45,426 nucleotides of DNA. Source: Terriglobia bacterium. Lineage in GTDB: Bacteria; Acidobacteriota; Terriglobia; Terriglobales; Acidobacteriaceae. Under the pieces are notes generated by a model. The model did not search any database. It was not told where the DNA came from and worked only from the letters and a program-made list of their open reading frames with translations. Positions within the stretch are counted from its first letter, which is position 1. Each line of letters starts with the position of its first letter. The position numbers were made by a program, and so were the translations under genes. Positions 8,924 to 17,709 of the stretch are shown here, piece by piece. The stretch lies in NCBI GenBank assembly GCA_020072585.1, contig JAIQGL010000006.1, positions 165,808-211,233 on the forward strand, in the 5' to 3' direction.

Positions 8924-11311
8924 TCATTCATACCTCAAAGCCAAAAGAGGATCCACGCGCGTGGCCCGACGAGCGGGAATATAACTTGCCAGCATCATAG
9001 TCATCAGCAGTGATGCCGATACGCCAAAGAAAATCAGCGGATCATGCGCCTCAACGCCGAACAACATGCTGGACAGCGCGCTTGTCGCCAGATAAGAGCC
9101 AGCTGTTCCAAGTGCCAGCCCCAAAACTCCAATCCGGATGGCCTGGCGCAAAATCAGATACAGCACATCCGTCCTGACTGCACCCAGCGCGATGCGGATA
9201 CCAATCTCGCGCGTTCGCTGAACCACGCTATACGCAATCACACCATAGATGCCAATGGCCGCAAGGACCAGCGCCAACCCCGCAAATATCGCCAACAGCA
9301 GGCTGCTGAACCTCTGCGGCGTGATTGAATAATCAAGCGTGTCACTCATGGTGCTCATGCGATACACAGGATCGTCAGGAGCAATCTCTTTCACCGCACT
9401 GCGCACCGATGCAGCCAACAACTTTATTTCAGTCCGGCTACGCACGGCAAAGAAGGTCCAGGGCTGGACCTCAGCCTGCAAATAGCACAGATAAAGCTCC
9501 GGGCTGCCCGGCGCGCCCAGGTCCTGATGTTTTACATCACCAACAACGCCGACGATCTCATACAGTTTGTCATGGCTGTTCAGCCTGTGGCCCAACGGAT
9601 CTTCATTGGGAAAGAATTTTTTAGCGAACGATTGATTCACCACCGCCACAAAAGGCGCATCGCGGTTATCGTGCAATGAAAAGGTCCTTCCTTTGAAAAG
9701 TTTGATTCGCATCGCAAGAAAATAATCAGGGCTTACCGTACGGTACCCGGCATGAAGATTGGCGTTTGGATCAGGCGGCTGCCCTTCAATCTCAAAAGAA
9801 GATCTGGAGGTTGAGCCGCCAAATGGCAAATCGTTGGTTGCTCCAATCGATTCCACACCCGGTAATGCATTGAGCCGCTCGGCGATGCGCTCATACAACT
9901 CACTTCTCTGCGCAGAAGCAGGATATTTTGCCGGCGGCACGGAAAACCTGAAAGTAAGCAGGTTTTCCGCCCTGAACCCGGCATCCACGTGCTGAAGTTT
10001 CCATAATGTTTTCATGAGCAGCCCTCCGGCAACCAGCAACACCATGGCCAGTGCTACTTCCGCCACTACAAAAAAGCTGCGTAACTCAAAACGGCTGGAT
10101 ACCTGAGCGGCACCGCTTTCCTTCAGTGAATGATTCAGATCAATGCGTAGTGCGTTCAAAGCCGGCGCAATGCCAAACGCAATGCCGGTGGCAAGACAGG
10201 CCAAAGCGGAAAATGCCAGCACCCAGCGGTCAATATGCAGGTTGCGCAGGCGTGGCACCGAGCCATTGCTTGCGGAGATCACAAATTGGCCGGTGGAATA
10301 CGCCAGAATGATGCCCATAATCCCGCCGAAAATTGAAAGCAGAATACTCTCAGTAAGAAATTGCCGGATCAGGCGTGACCGGCTCCCACCCAGCGCACTG
10401 CGAATCGCGACTTCCTTGTGTCGCGCCGCAGAGCGAGCAAGCAACAGTCCGGCCACATTGGCACAGGCAATCAATAAGACCGCTATCACCGCAGCCCACA
10501 GCACCAGTACACTCCGCCTGGCGCCGCCAACAATTTCATCCTGCAAAGACACCAGATGGACACCACTTTGCTGCTGGTTATAGGCAACGCCCAGTCGTTC
10601 TGCAATCGCATTCATCTCCGTGCCGGCTTGCTGAAGAGTGACGTTCGCTTTCAACCGCCCAATCGCCTGCAGGAAATGACTCGACCGGCTTGTCTGCTTG
10701 AGATCAAAACCCGGCACGCACCATAGATCTGTGCCCTGCTGAAAGCCAAAGTCAGATGGCATGACGCCAACCACGGAATAAGCCTGGTCATCCAGCAGGA
10801 TGGACCGGCCAACAATATTCGGATCGCTCCCAAAATGACGCAGCCATGTGCCATAACTCAGAACTGCAACGCGTGGTTTTCCCGGCTGATCCTCACCAGG
10901 TAAAAAGGTCCGGCCTTTGAGCGGAGCGACCTTGAGAACATCAAAAAATCTGTCAGTAACAGAAAGCGAATACAGGCGAACAGGCGTTTTCTGCCCCCTG
11001 AGCACCAGGCTGTTGTATTCATAGGTGGCCATGTGTTCAAAACTCTGGCTCTGGTTTTGCCAGTCTACAAAGTTATAGGGCGAGATAACGCTCCGCGTAT
11101 CGCCACGGCGCGAGTCGGTCTCCCAGATTTGGACCAGCCGGTTCGATTCAGGATAAGGAAGCGGACGCAACAGGACTGTGTTCAGCACGCTGAACATCAC
11201 AGTGTTTGCACCCATTCCAAGGGCCAGGGTCAGGACTGCGGCAATCGCAAAACCGGGAGACTTGCGGAGTTGGCGCAGCGCGTAGCGGAGATCTTGCAGA
11301 AGGTTTTCCAT
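8924..11311 (-). CDS. ADOP-type macrolide-export-like ABC permease (MacB/FtsX family)
   Basis: This 795-aa membrane protein has the duplicated FtsX layout typical of Acidobacteria permeases. It begins [16 protein letters not shown], followed by a first transmembrane helix and [12 protein letters not shown] MacB-type periplasmic domain follows (about 50-240), then two FtsX membrane blocks (about 275-420 and 680-795), the second ending in [17 protein letters not shown]. There is no ATPase domain or adjacent ATPase gene, consistent with an orphan permease. The start at 11311 has GGAGAAGG just upstream. Function is probably export or envelope stress; the substrate is unknown. Confidence 0.92.
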   Translation of the reverse strand: MENLLQDLRYALRQLRKSPGFAIAAVLTLALGMGANTVMFSVLNTVLLRPLPYPESNRLVQIWETDSRRGDTRSVISPYNFVDWQNQSQSFEHMATYEYNSLVLRGQKTPVRLYSLSVTDRFFDVLKVAPLKGRTFLPGEDQPGKPRVAVLSYGTWLRHFGSDPNIVGRSILLDDQAYSVVGVMPSDFGFQQGTDLWCVPGFDLKQTSRSSHFLQAIGRLKANVTLQQAGTEMNAIAERLGVAYNQQQSGVHLVSLQDEIVGGARRSVLVLWAAVIAVLLIACANVAGLLLARSAARHKEVAIRSALGGSRSRLIRQFLTESILLSIFGGIMGIILAYSTGQFVISASNGSVPRLRNLHIDRWVLAFSALACLATGIAFGIAPALNALRIDLNHSLKESGAAQVSSRFELRSFFVVAEVALAMVLLVAGGLLMKTLWKLQHVDAGFRAENLLTFRFSVPPAKYPASAQRSELYERIAERLNALPGVESIGATNDLPFGGSTSRSSFEIEGQPPDPNANLHAGYRTVSPDYFLAMRIKLFKGRTFSLHDNRDAPFVAVVNQSFAKKFFPNEDPLGHRLNSHDKLYEIVGVVGDVKHQDLGAPGSPELYLCYLQAEVQPWTFFAVRSRTEIKLLAASVRSAVKEIAPDDPVYRMSTMSDTLDYSITPQRFSSLLLAIFAGLALVLAAIGIYGVIAYSVVQRTREIGIRIALGAVRTDVLYLILRQAIRIGVLGLALGTAGSYLATSALSSMLFGVEAHDPLIFFGVSASLLMTMMLASYIPARRATRVDPLLALRYE

Positions 11312-11382
11312 CCATCCTTCTCCAAACAGAATAAACAGATCCAATGCTTGAACGCCGGGATCAACGATCCTTGCGGACTATT

Positions 11383-11398
11383 AGAACGTCGGCGTTCT
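11383..11398 (-). terminator. Small hairpin between glycosyltransferase and permease genes
   Basis: AGAACG-N4-CGTTCT forms a 6-bp stem about 20 nt past the glycosyltransferase stop codon on the minus strand. There is no T-tract of note, so it is a weak terminator candidate. Confidence 0.3.
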
Positions 11399-11418
11399 GC
11401 GTTGTAAACACTGTACCG

Positions 11419-13032
11419 CTAATCAAACTGTTTCAGCCTGGGCCAGATTTCCTGCAAGCTGGCTTTTGGCCCGCGGCAAAGAAGAATGTCAAAGACTTCA
11501 TCGCGGCGGGCATACGGATGTTCCACATGCCCCACGGATTCAACGCTTCTGAACAACCGGGGCTCATCGCGGCCGCCGCTACGCAGAATAATCATCGTGC
11601 TTCCGTCATATTTGCCCGGACCCCACATCCAGTAACTGTTATGCCTGCTGATGGCTTGAGGCAGTCCATACCGCGGACCATAAAAATCAACCGCCGCTGC
11701 CTCGCCCCAGCTGTTGGAAAAAATGGCCGTGCGGGCGCGCTCTTCCGCGGGAAGGCTGTTGTAAACACGCGCAACTTTCTCCACCATCTCCTGCCAGCCA
11801 AACTCGTCAGCAAACCACTGCGGCAGAGGACCGTTTTGCTGGTGTTCAATCTCCGGCGGCTGGAAGCCGATCGCTTTTTCGTAGCGTAGAAAACTCTCCG
11901 GCGAAAGTATCGGCAAGGAAAAGGGCGTCAGCAATGCGCCCACGGCAATCACCAGTCCCACGTAAATACTTCTGCCCCACGTTCCGATATGCCGCCCCTG
12001 AGTAATACGTTCCAGTCCAATCGCGCCCGCGGCGAACAACATGGGATAGATAGGGGCAACATAGTAGTTCTTGGCTTTAAGCGCGATGAAAGCAGTCAGC
12101 AATACGACATAAGTCCAGCCCAACGGACGAAAACGCGCTCCACCGCCAGCCTGTTCACTACCAGCCTGATCTTCATGACGCCGACCGTCTCTACCCATGA
12201 AGAGCCAGACCACGCCTCCGCTCCACAGCGGAAAAAGTATCGGATTCATGATCATGGCTTGGTCCATGATGAAAGCCGCCGGCCCACGCACCACGTCGCG
12301 GTTGGTCATGCGTATGTTGTGAATCAACTCCAGAAATGGAAAGTGGTTTCGGACCTGCCACAGCAGATTTGGCAGAGCAATCACCGCGCAGGCCAGCACT
12401 CCCAGCCATAGATAGCGGCTCTTCAGGAAGTGGCGATGCGGAGTGAGCACCACACCAACCAATAGCCCGAGCAGCAGAAAAGCGATGGAATATTTATTTT
12501 CAAAACCAAATCCAGCCAGAATGCCGAACCACAGCCAGTACCGCGCGTCTCCGCTATTGATGGCCCGAAGCACGAGCCATATGCAGCCCATCCAGATCAG
12601 ATGCTCAAAAACATTGTCAGTCAGCCACTCATGCCCAACCAGATAAATTGGGACCATCACCACGGCAAGCGCAGCCATGGCCTGGGCAAAGCGGCCGCCA
12701 CCCATCTCACGCGCCAGTTTACCGGTAAGCCACACCAGTGCTACGCCTGCCAGGATCGGCAGCAAGCGCACTCCCAGCGGCGAATCACCCAGCACATTCC
12801 GTGACACCCAGGCGATCCACACCGTTAGCGGTGGATGGTCGACATACCCCCATGCCATGTGGCGCGAACAGGCCAGGTAATACATCTCGTCGCGAAAAAT
12901 GCCGTAACGGGTAACCGTCAGCAGGTGCAGCAGCAGCTTGGCTGCGGCTATATAAAGGACGAGGGCCGGCCCGGAGGTGAACCTGCTGTGCGGTTGATCA
13001 GCTAAGGCCGAGCCGGTAGTTGCAGCGGTCAC
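11419..13032 (-). CDS. GT39-like membrane glycosyltransferase (ArnT/PMT superfamily)
   Basis: This ~537-aa polytopic protein starts with a transmembrane helix followed by the GT-C acidic loop R-Y-G-I-F-R-D-E-M-Y-Y-L-A-C, where the D-E pair is the expected catalytic/metal site, then W-G-Y-V-D-H-P-P-L. About ten hydrophobic segments run through residues 60-370 and a soluble domain ends the protein. Such enzymes transfer a sugar from a polyprenyl-phosphate donor to lipid or protein at the outer face of the inner membrane. I chose GTG 13032, which has GGGAGG 5 nt upstream; GTG 13056 is in frame too. Same strand as the permease; a shared transcript is possible but unproven. Confidence 0.85.
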   Translation of the reverse strand: MTAATTGSALADQPHSRFTSGPALVLYIAAAKLLLHLLTVTRYGIFRDEMYYLACSRHMAWGYVDHPPLTVWIAWVSRNVLGDSPLGVRLLPILAGVALVWLTGKLAREMGGGRFAQAMAALAVVMVPIYLVGHEWLTDNVFEHLIWMGCIWLVLRAINSGDARYWLWFGILAGFGFENKYSIAFLLLGLLVGVVLTPHRHFLKSRYLWLGVLACAVIALPNLLWQVRNHFPFLELIHNIRMTNRDVVRGPAAFIMDQAMIMNPILFPLWSGGVVWLFMGRDGRRHEDQAGSEQAGGGARFRPLGWTYVVLLTAFIALKAKNYYVAPIYPMLFAAGAIGLERITQGRHIGTWGRSIYVGLVIAVGALLTPFSLPILSPESFLRYEKAIGFQPPEIEHQQNGPLPQWFADEFGWQEMVEKVARVYNSLPAEERARTAIFSNSWGEAAAVDFYGPRYGLPQAISRHNSYWMWGPGKYDGSTMIILRSGGRDEPRLFRSVESVGHVEHPYARRDEVFDILLCRGPKASLQEIWPRLKQFD

Positions 13033-13079
13033 GCGAGCCTCCCTATTCGCGTCCACTCGCAGCGTTCACGGCCGAATTG

Positions 13080-13115
13080 GTTCATCTGCGTCAATCTGCG
13101 CGCATCTGCGGCTAA
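13080..13115. repeat. Three ~10-bp tandem units between genes
   Basis: TCTGCGTCAA, TCTGCGCGCA and TCTGCGGCTA follow each other at about 10-bp period in the gap between the dehydrogenase and glycosyltransferase genes. It looks like a dispersed low-complexity repeat; no function assigned. Confidence 0.4.
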
Positions 13116-13117
13116 GT

Positions 13118-14140
13118 TCAAGGGTTCAAGATCACTTTCCCGAACTGCTCGCTCTTTTCCAGGCGCTCATGCGCTGCCGCCGCTTCGCGCAGCGGGAAAC
13201 TTTTATCGACCACAGGTTTAATTTTGCCGGCGAAGATGTGTTTCATGACCTCATGAAAGTCGCCCATCGTCCCCATGAATGACCCCAGGAACGAAAGCTG
13301 GCGGGCAAAGAGAAACCTGATATCAAAGCTGGCTTCCGGGCCGGTGGTGGCGCCGCAAGTTACCAGCTTGCCGCCGGGCTTGAGCGACTTCATGCTCTCC
13401 GCCCACGTCGCTTTGCCCACGTGTTCAAAAACGATGTCGCACATCTGCCGGTTGGTAATCTTCTTCACTTCGTCTGCGATCTTCTGCTTGTAGTGGTTGA
13501 TTACATGATCAGCACCCAGGTCTTTGCACTGGTCCAGCTTGGCTTCATCTCCGGCCGTGGCGATGCAAAGCGCGCCAAACATCTTGCAAATCTGAATGGC
13601 AATCGTCCCAATGCCCGATCCGCCACCCAGCACCAGGACCGTGTCTCCCGGCTTGATGCCGCAACGGCTCACCAGCATATGCCAGGCCGTAAGTGCGACC
13701 AGCGGCAGCGAGGCGGCTTCATCGTAAGTGAGTTCCTCGGTAATGGGCAGAACGTTGACGCGGGGCACGGCGATGTACTCACAGTTGCCGCCATCATTCA
13801 AATATCCCAGCACGCTGAACTGCGGACAGAAATTCTGCTGCCCTTCCGTGCATTTTGGGCAGACACCGCAAAACGTCATGGGCGCCAGCAGCACGCGCTG
13901 TCCCGGCTCCAGATCGGTGATGTAGTCGCCCACGGCAATGATGTCGCCGGAGACGTCACTGCCGCAGATGTGCGGCAGTCTGATTCCCGGCAAGCCCTTG
14001 CGGATAAACAAATCCAGATGATTCAAGGCACAGGCCTTCACCTGCACCAGTACCTGGTCGTGGCGCAGGGTGGGATCGGGCACATCTTCATACTTCATCA
14101 CCTCAGGACCGCCAAATTCATGGAAACGGACAGCTTTCAT
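13118..14140 (-). CDS. Zinc-binding alcohol dehydrogenase / quinone-reductase-like MDR protein
   Basis: This 340-aa MDR protein has a GroES-like N-terminal domain with the structural-zinc cysteines C-G-V-C-P-K-C-T-E-G-Q-Q-N-F-C, and a Rossmann NAD(P)-binding domain with G-G-G-S-G-I-G-T-I-A. The C-terminal E-R-L-E-K-S-E-Q-F-G-K-V-I is typical of quinone reductase-like members. The usual catalytic-zinc C-x-x-G-H-E region reads C-A-L-N-H-L-D-L, so the catalytic zinc may be absent; it may act as a quinone or enoyl reductase. AGGAGAG sits 6 nt before the ATG. It is divergent from the VOC gene. Confidence 0.9.
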   Translation of the reverse strand: MKAVRFHEFGGPEVMKYEDVPDPTLRHDQVLVQVKACALNHLDLFIRKGLPGIRLPHICGSDVSGDIIAVGDYITDLEPGQRVLLAPMTFCGVCPKCTEGQQNFCPQFSVLGYLNDGGNCEYIAVPRVNVLPITEELTYDEAASLPLVALTAWHMLVSRCGIKPGDTVLVLGGGSGIGTIAIQICKMFGALCIATAGDEAKLDQCKDLGADHVINHYKQKIADEVKKITNRQMCDIVFEHVGKATWAESMKSLKPGGKLVTCGATTGPEASFDIRFLFARQLSFLGSFMGTMGDFHEVMKHIFAGKIKPVVDKSFPLREAAAAHERLEKSEQFGKVILNP

Positions 14141-14359
14141 CAGGGACTCTCCTCATGCGATGGGCAAACATGCGAGGTTATCACTGCCTTGTCCCGAGCG
14201 CTAGCGAGGGAACCCTACCCCAGCCAAAGGATTTCACGATGTGAATTTCTTCTCCAGAGCCGTGAAAAATGTCCGGCTCGCTCGGTATTCAGGTTTTAGA
14301 ATCTGGTTCTGACAAGTTGCGAAGATAGGGACCTCTCGCTTCGCTCGAGGGTTGCACAC

Positions 14360-14713
14360 ATGATCCTGGGTCTCCACGCCATCCTTTACTCGCCAGACGC
14401 CGAGAGGGTCCGGGCCTTTCTGCGCGATGTGCTCGGTCTGAAGTCAGTCGACGCCGGCCACGGCTGGCTGATCTTTGCCGCACCGCCCGCCGAGCTTGCC
14501 GCCCATCCTGTGGAGGAGGGCGAGAAGCCGCATCACGAACTTTATTTGATGTGTGATGACCTGAAGGCCACGATGAAAGAACTGGAGAGCAAAGGCGTGA
14601 AATGCGGCCCGGTCACGGAAGCCCGCTGGGGTTCGATTACTTCCATCCATCTGCCCGGCGGCGGCGGACTGGGACTGTACCAGCCCAAGCATCCGACGGC
14701 ACTCAAGCTCTAA
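14360..14713 (+). CDS. VOC-family (glyoxalase/bleomycin-resistance-like) protein
   Basis: This 117-aa protein has a single VOC module pair: a first beta-alpha-beta half, L-H-A-I-L-Y-S-P-D-A-E-R-V-R-A-F, and a second with H-H-E-L-Y-L-M-C-D-D-L followed by G-S-I-T-S-I-H-L-P-G-G-G-G-L-G-L-Y-Q-P. Candidate metal ligands are the first histidine, E/H near H-H-E-L and the histidine in S-I-H-L-P. The family covers glyoxalases, dioxygenases and drug-binding proteins, so no substrate can be named. No ribosome-binding site is visible before the ATG. Confidence 0.85.
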   Translation: MILGLHAILYSPDAERVRAFLRDVLGLKSVDAGHGWLIFAAPPAELAAHPVEEGEKPHHELYLMCDDLKATMKELESKGVKCGPVTEARWGSITSIHLPGGGGLGLYQPKHPTALKL

Positions 14714-15039
14714 AGCAGTTCCAGAGTTACCGTATCCTGCTCAGCATGCTCAATCCCCCCCGCGACGTGCCATCCTGAGCCGCGCACACAACACTCTTGC
14801 CCAATCCATGCTTACCGTGCGAAGGCGAAGGATCGGCTCCGCTGCTCTGAAGGATCTCCTATTCACTTTTTCAGTCATGGATAAGCGTCCGGTTCGAGTT
14901 TTCCAGCCGGGATCACTTTTCGAGGTACATCTATTCAGGAACCGCTCTAGAGCATCGGCAACGTTTGCTTATCCCCGCTGGAAAATCACCTCGTTTTGTT
15001 TACTCATCAATCAACTTTTTCGCCTACCCCACCCCCCGT

Positions 15040-15115
15040 AGAGACTTTTGTTGAAAACAAAAGCCAAACCCTAATTCGAAAGGACTGTCAAAGGCCTGTC
15101 AAAATTCTTTTTGGC
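15040..15115 (+). repeat. Dispersed hairpin plus 11-bp tandem repeat element, copy A
   Basis: CTTTTGTT-GAA-AACAAAAG (15044-15062) forms a perfect 8-bp stem. It is followed by CCAAACCCTAATTCGA and two 11-bp units, AAAGGACTGTC and AAAGGCCTGTC. The same order of parts recurs at 35686-35775. The loop sequence GAA and the CC-rich linker are shared. Confidence 0.7.
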
Positions 15116-15246
15116 CTCATTTCGCCCTGTCAATCGCGTTCAATTTTTTTGACCTCGCAAATGCGAAATATTACCAACTAATTAACACTGGTCAAACGCA
15201 AGCAGGGCCTATCTGACTGCTGAATACGGACGGCTGATTGCTAAAT

Positions 15247-15265
15247 TGTCAAAGACCGTTTGACA
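15247..15265. promoter_or_regulatory. Palindromic operator candidate upstream of the TIR gene
   Basis: TGTCAAA-N5-TTTGACA is a perfect inverted repeat with 7-bp arms, about 107 bp before the TIR start codon. The half-site TGTCAA recurs several more times in the 250 bp to its left. The protein that binds it is unknown. Confidence 0.45.
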
Positions 15266-15371
15266 TCCCGGCCTGGGCAGGATGAATCCTGTTTTCTGTC
15301 TGAGTTTATCGTTTTTTGTTCGCTTTTGTCAACTGGGCAAACGCAGCTCTTGTGCCATAATCGTGAGCACA

Positions 15372-16208
15372 ATGGACGTGTTCATAAGCTGGTCTGGCGA
15401 ACGTAGTGGTGCGGCGGCAAAGGCTTTGCGTGATTGGCTGCCGAAGATTATCAATGCGTTAAAGCCTTGGCTTTCATCTGCTGACATAGACAAGGGGACC
15501 AGATGGAGCGCTGATGTTGCAAGTCGATTGCAAGTGGCGAAAGCCGGCATCATCTGCCTTACACCCAGCAATATCCATTCAGACTGGATTCTTTTCGAAG
15601 CTGGCGCGCTTTCAAAGACACTACAAAATACATTTGTCTGCCCGTTATTGATCGGATTAGATCCAGCGGATGTTCAAGGACCACTCGCACAATTCCAGGC
15701 GACAAGAGCCGCGAAAGAAGACGTGTTGCGATTGTTGAAGACACTAAATTCCGCCCTCGCAGACAATGCACTTCCCGATGCCCATATTGAGGAAGCCTTC
15801 GAGGTATGGTGGCCCAAACTGGAGAGCCAAATAAAGTCTCTTCCACAGGAAACATCGAAATCAAAGCCACATCGGTCAGACCGTGAGCTCCTCGAAGAAG
15901 TCTTGGCACTTCTTCGTAACCAAAACCGGTCATCTGATGCGAGATCAACTGAAGCCATGTCTGATCGACAGAAGCGCAACCGAATTTCGTTAATCAATGC
16001 CGAATTGATGGAGGTCATACGTCCGGCTGTCGAACTGGGGGCTGATGTCTCCCTTCAGGACACGGGCAGTTCCCTAATCTGCGTCCTCCGCCCGGAAAAG
16101 GGTGACGGATACAAGATTGAGGTTCCAATCAACACCCCAGCGCCTGAGATTAGAGAACTGATAAAGTCTCAAATTCCTGTTGTTTCAAAACCTGCATCTG
16201 GCAGTTGA
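15372..16208 (+). CDS. TIR-domain protein (TIR_2-like), possible NADase / defence effector
   Basis: This 278-aa protein begins with a TIR domain (about 1-150): M-D-V-F-I-S-W-S-G-E, the W-S-A-D-V-A region, and S-D-W-I-L-F-E-A-G-A, in which E76 is at the position of the catalytic glutamate of NAD-cleaving TIRs. A lysine/serine-rich linker and a coiled, charged segment (about 165-215) lead to a ~60-residue C-terminal domain I do not recognise. Bacterial TIR proteins are often immune effectors that deplete NAD+. The start is set at the ATG beginning the TIR fold; an upstream frame from 15282 adds 30 unrelated residues. The gene is AT-richer than its neighbours and isolated, suggesting transfer. 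No partner (ThsA, cyclase, Argonaute) is next to it. Confidence 0.85.
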   Translation: MDVFISWSGERSGAAAKALRDWLPKIINALKPWLSSADIDKGTRWSADVASRLQVAKAGIICLTPSNIHSDWILFEAGALSKTLQNTFVCPLLIGLDPADVQGPLAQFQATRAAKEDVLRLLKTLNSALADNALPDAHIEEAFEVWWPKLESQIKSLPQETSKSKPHRSDRELLEEVLALLRNQNRSSDARSTEAMSDRQKRNRISLINAELMEVIRPAVELGADVSLQDTGSSLICVLRPEKGDGYKIEVPINTPAPEIRELIKSQIPVVSKPASGS

Positions 16209-16244
16209 AAGAACAAGCAACCGAATTAACCTTGCCCTCCACGT

Positions 16245-16256
16245 TACAATATCCCT
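16245..16256 (+). promoter_or_regulatory. -10 box directly before xdhC-like gene (leaderless pattern)
   Basis: TACAAT (16245-16250) is exactly 6 nt before a GTG start codon, and no ribosome-binding site precedes it. A -35 element is not obvious. Confidence 0.45.
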
Positions 16257-17084
16257 GTGGACATCTATGAAGAGATAACCCGGCTGCGGCGGGAAGGCCG
16301 TCGCGGAGCGCTGGCGACCATCATCAACGTGCGTGGCTCCATCCCCTCGTTTGAGTCAGCCAAGATGCTGGTGCGCGATGACGGCACCATCGTCGGCACC
16401 ATTGGCGGCGGCTGCGTGGAAGCCGAGGTATGGGAAGCCGCCCGCGAAGCTATGAAAACTGAAAAGCCGCAGACGCTGCACTTCGACCTGAACAACAATC
16501 CCAAATACGATACCGGGCTGGTCTGTGGCGGCACGCTGGAAGTTTTTGTCGAGCCGGTGCTGGCGGTCTCTACACTCTATATTTTCGGCGCCGGCCACGT
16601 GGCCTGGAGTCTCTATAAAGTCGCGCGCCTGGCCGGCTTTGACGTGGTGGTCACCGACGACCGCGAGAGCTACGCCAATCGCGAACGTTTTCCTGACGCC
16701 CGCGACATATACGCCGACGAATACGAGCGCGTGACCCAGCAGCTTGCACCGAATGATGCTTCTTACATCGTGATTGTGACCCGGGGCCATCGCGATGACA
16801 TGCGCGTGCTGCGCTGGGCAGCGGAGACGCCGGCCCGTTACATCGGCATGATCGGCTCGCAGCGGAAGACCATCGCCATCTACAAGGAGCTGGAAAAAGA
16901 AGGCATCGCCGCGGAGAAGCTGGCGCGGGTCTATGCGCCGGTGGGTATCGATATTGGCGCAATTACGCCGGAGGAAATTGCCGTGTCAATTGTGGCCGAG
17001 TTGATCGCCATCCGCCGCAACTCTCCAACGGCGCTGCCCCACATGAAGAGCGCCAAGGCAGCGGAGATTCTCAAGCAGTTGTAG
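16257..17084 (+). CDS. XdhC/CoxI-family molybdoenzyme maturation factor
   Basis: This 275-aa protein has the XdhC_CoxI N-terminal domain (I-N-V-R-G-S-I-P-S-F-E-S-A-K-M-L-V and G-T-I-G-G-G-C-V-E-A-E-V) and a C-terminal Rossmann domain (L-Y-I-F-G-A-G-H-V-A, later Y-I-G-M-I-G-S-Q-R-K). The family handles sulfuration and insertion of molybdenum cofactor in xanthine and CO dehydrogenases. The next gene encodes a MobA/MocA-like nucleotidyltransferase, a normal partnership. No molybdoenzyme lies in the window. The start is GTG, immediately after a -10-like box. Confidence 0.92.
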   Translation: MDIYEEITRLRREGRRGALATIINVRGSIPSFESAKMLVRDDGTIVGTIGGGCVEAEVWEAAREAMKTEKPQTLHFDLNNNPKYDTGLVCGGTLEVFVEPVLAVSTLYIFGAGHVAWSLYKVARLAGFDVVVTDDRESYANRERFPDARDIYADEYERVTQQLAPNDASYIVIVTRGHRDDMRVLRWAAETPARYIGMIGSQRKTIAIYKELEKEGIAAEKLARVYAPVGIDIGAITPEEIAVSIVAELIAIRRNSPTALPHMKSAKAAEILKQL

Positions 17085-17085
17085 T

Positions 17086-17097
17086 TATACTTACACC
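17086..17097 (+). promoter_or_regulatory. -10 box directly before the mocA-like gene (leaderless pattern)
   Basis: TATACT (17086-17091) is 6 nt before the ATG at 17098 within the 13-bp gap after xdhC; no ribosome-binding site is visible. It may be an internal promoter giving a leaderless mRNA. Confidence 0.4.
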
Positions 17098-17709
17098 ATG
17101 GCTCTTTCCCCATCGTTTGCCGGCGTCATTCTCTCCGCAGGGGCCTCGTCGCGCATGGGACGAGACAAAGCGCTGTTGCCCTGGCATGACGGCACATTTC
17201 TTTCCACGGCCATACGAGCCCTGCAAACGGCAACGGAGCTGGTGATCGTGGTGGCCGGCCCCAATGCGCCGAACCTGGAGCCCATCGTTGACGCCAATGC
17301 GGCGTTTCTGGCGGTGAATCCTGATCCGCAGCAAGGCCAGTTCAGTTCGCTGCAAGTGGGATTGCAGGATGTACTCAATCGCGGGCGTGATGCCGTCATT
17401 GTTACCCTGGTGGACCGTCCACCGGCCGATGCGGAGACCATCCAGATGCTGAAAGCGTCATTTCTTTTGAGTGACGAAGGGGTCTGGGCGGTGGTGCCCG
17501 AATACGGCGACAAACACGGCCATCCATTTGTGATTGGGCGCGAGATGATTGAGGCGTTTCTGCGCGCGCCCGTTCACAGCTCCGCCCGTGACGTGGAGCA
17601 CGCGAACCAGGAACACATCCGTTACGTTCCGGTGAACGATCCTCTGGTAATTGCCAATGTGGATACTCCGGATGACTTTGAACAACTGCGCGCGGGAACC
17701 ACGCCTTGA
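17098..17709 (+). CDS. MobA/MocA-like molybdenum cofactor nucleotidyltransferase
   Basis: This 203-aa GT-A-fold nucleotidyltransferase has the family signature L-S-A-G-A-S-S-R-M-G-R-D-K-A-L-L-P-W near the N-terminus, a D-R-P-P-A-D segment in the middle where metal is bound, and H-G-H-P-F-V-I after it. It likely adds CMP (or GMP) to molybdopterin, making the dinucleotide cofactor needed by xanthine-dehydrogenase-type enzymes. The upstream xdhC-like gene supports the MocA reading. Its stop overlaps the TTG start of the HAD phosphatase gene by 4 bp. Confidence 0.88.
   Translation: MALSPSFAGVILSAGASSRMGRDKALLPWHDGTFLSTAIRALQTATELVIVVAGPNAPNLEPIVDANAAFLAVNPDPQQGQFSSLQVGLQDVLNRGRDAVIVTLVDRPPADAETIQMLKASFLLSDEGVWAVVPEYGDKHGHPFVIGREMIEAFLRAPVHSSARDVEHANQEHIRYVPVNDPLVIANVDTPDDFEQLRAGTTP

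Larger units (their letters stand above)
14714..15371 (+). other. AT-richer intergenic region upstream of the TIR gene
   Basis: About 660 bp without a credible gene. The part from 15000 on is notably AT-richer than the surroundings. It contains the hairpin/11-bp-repeat element at 15040-15115, seven or eight copies of TGTCAA or its complement (15086, 15097, 15129, 15148, 15190, 15247, 15259, 15324), and one perfect palindrome TGTCAAA-N5-TTTGACA (15247-15265). A short frame at 14808-15041 has no ribosome-binding site or recognisable domain and is not called. Confidence 0.55.

Noticed and set aside
13421-14299. 292-codon plus-strand frame opposite the alcohol dehydrogenase gene
   Set aside because: Antisense shadow of a clear MDR gene.
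14808-15041. 77-codon frame before the TIR gene
   Set aside because: No ribosome-binding site or domain, overlaps the repeat region.
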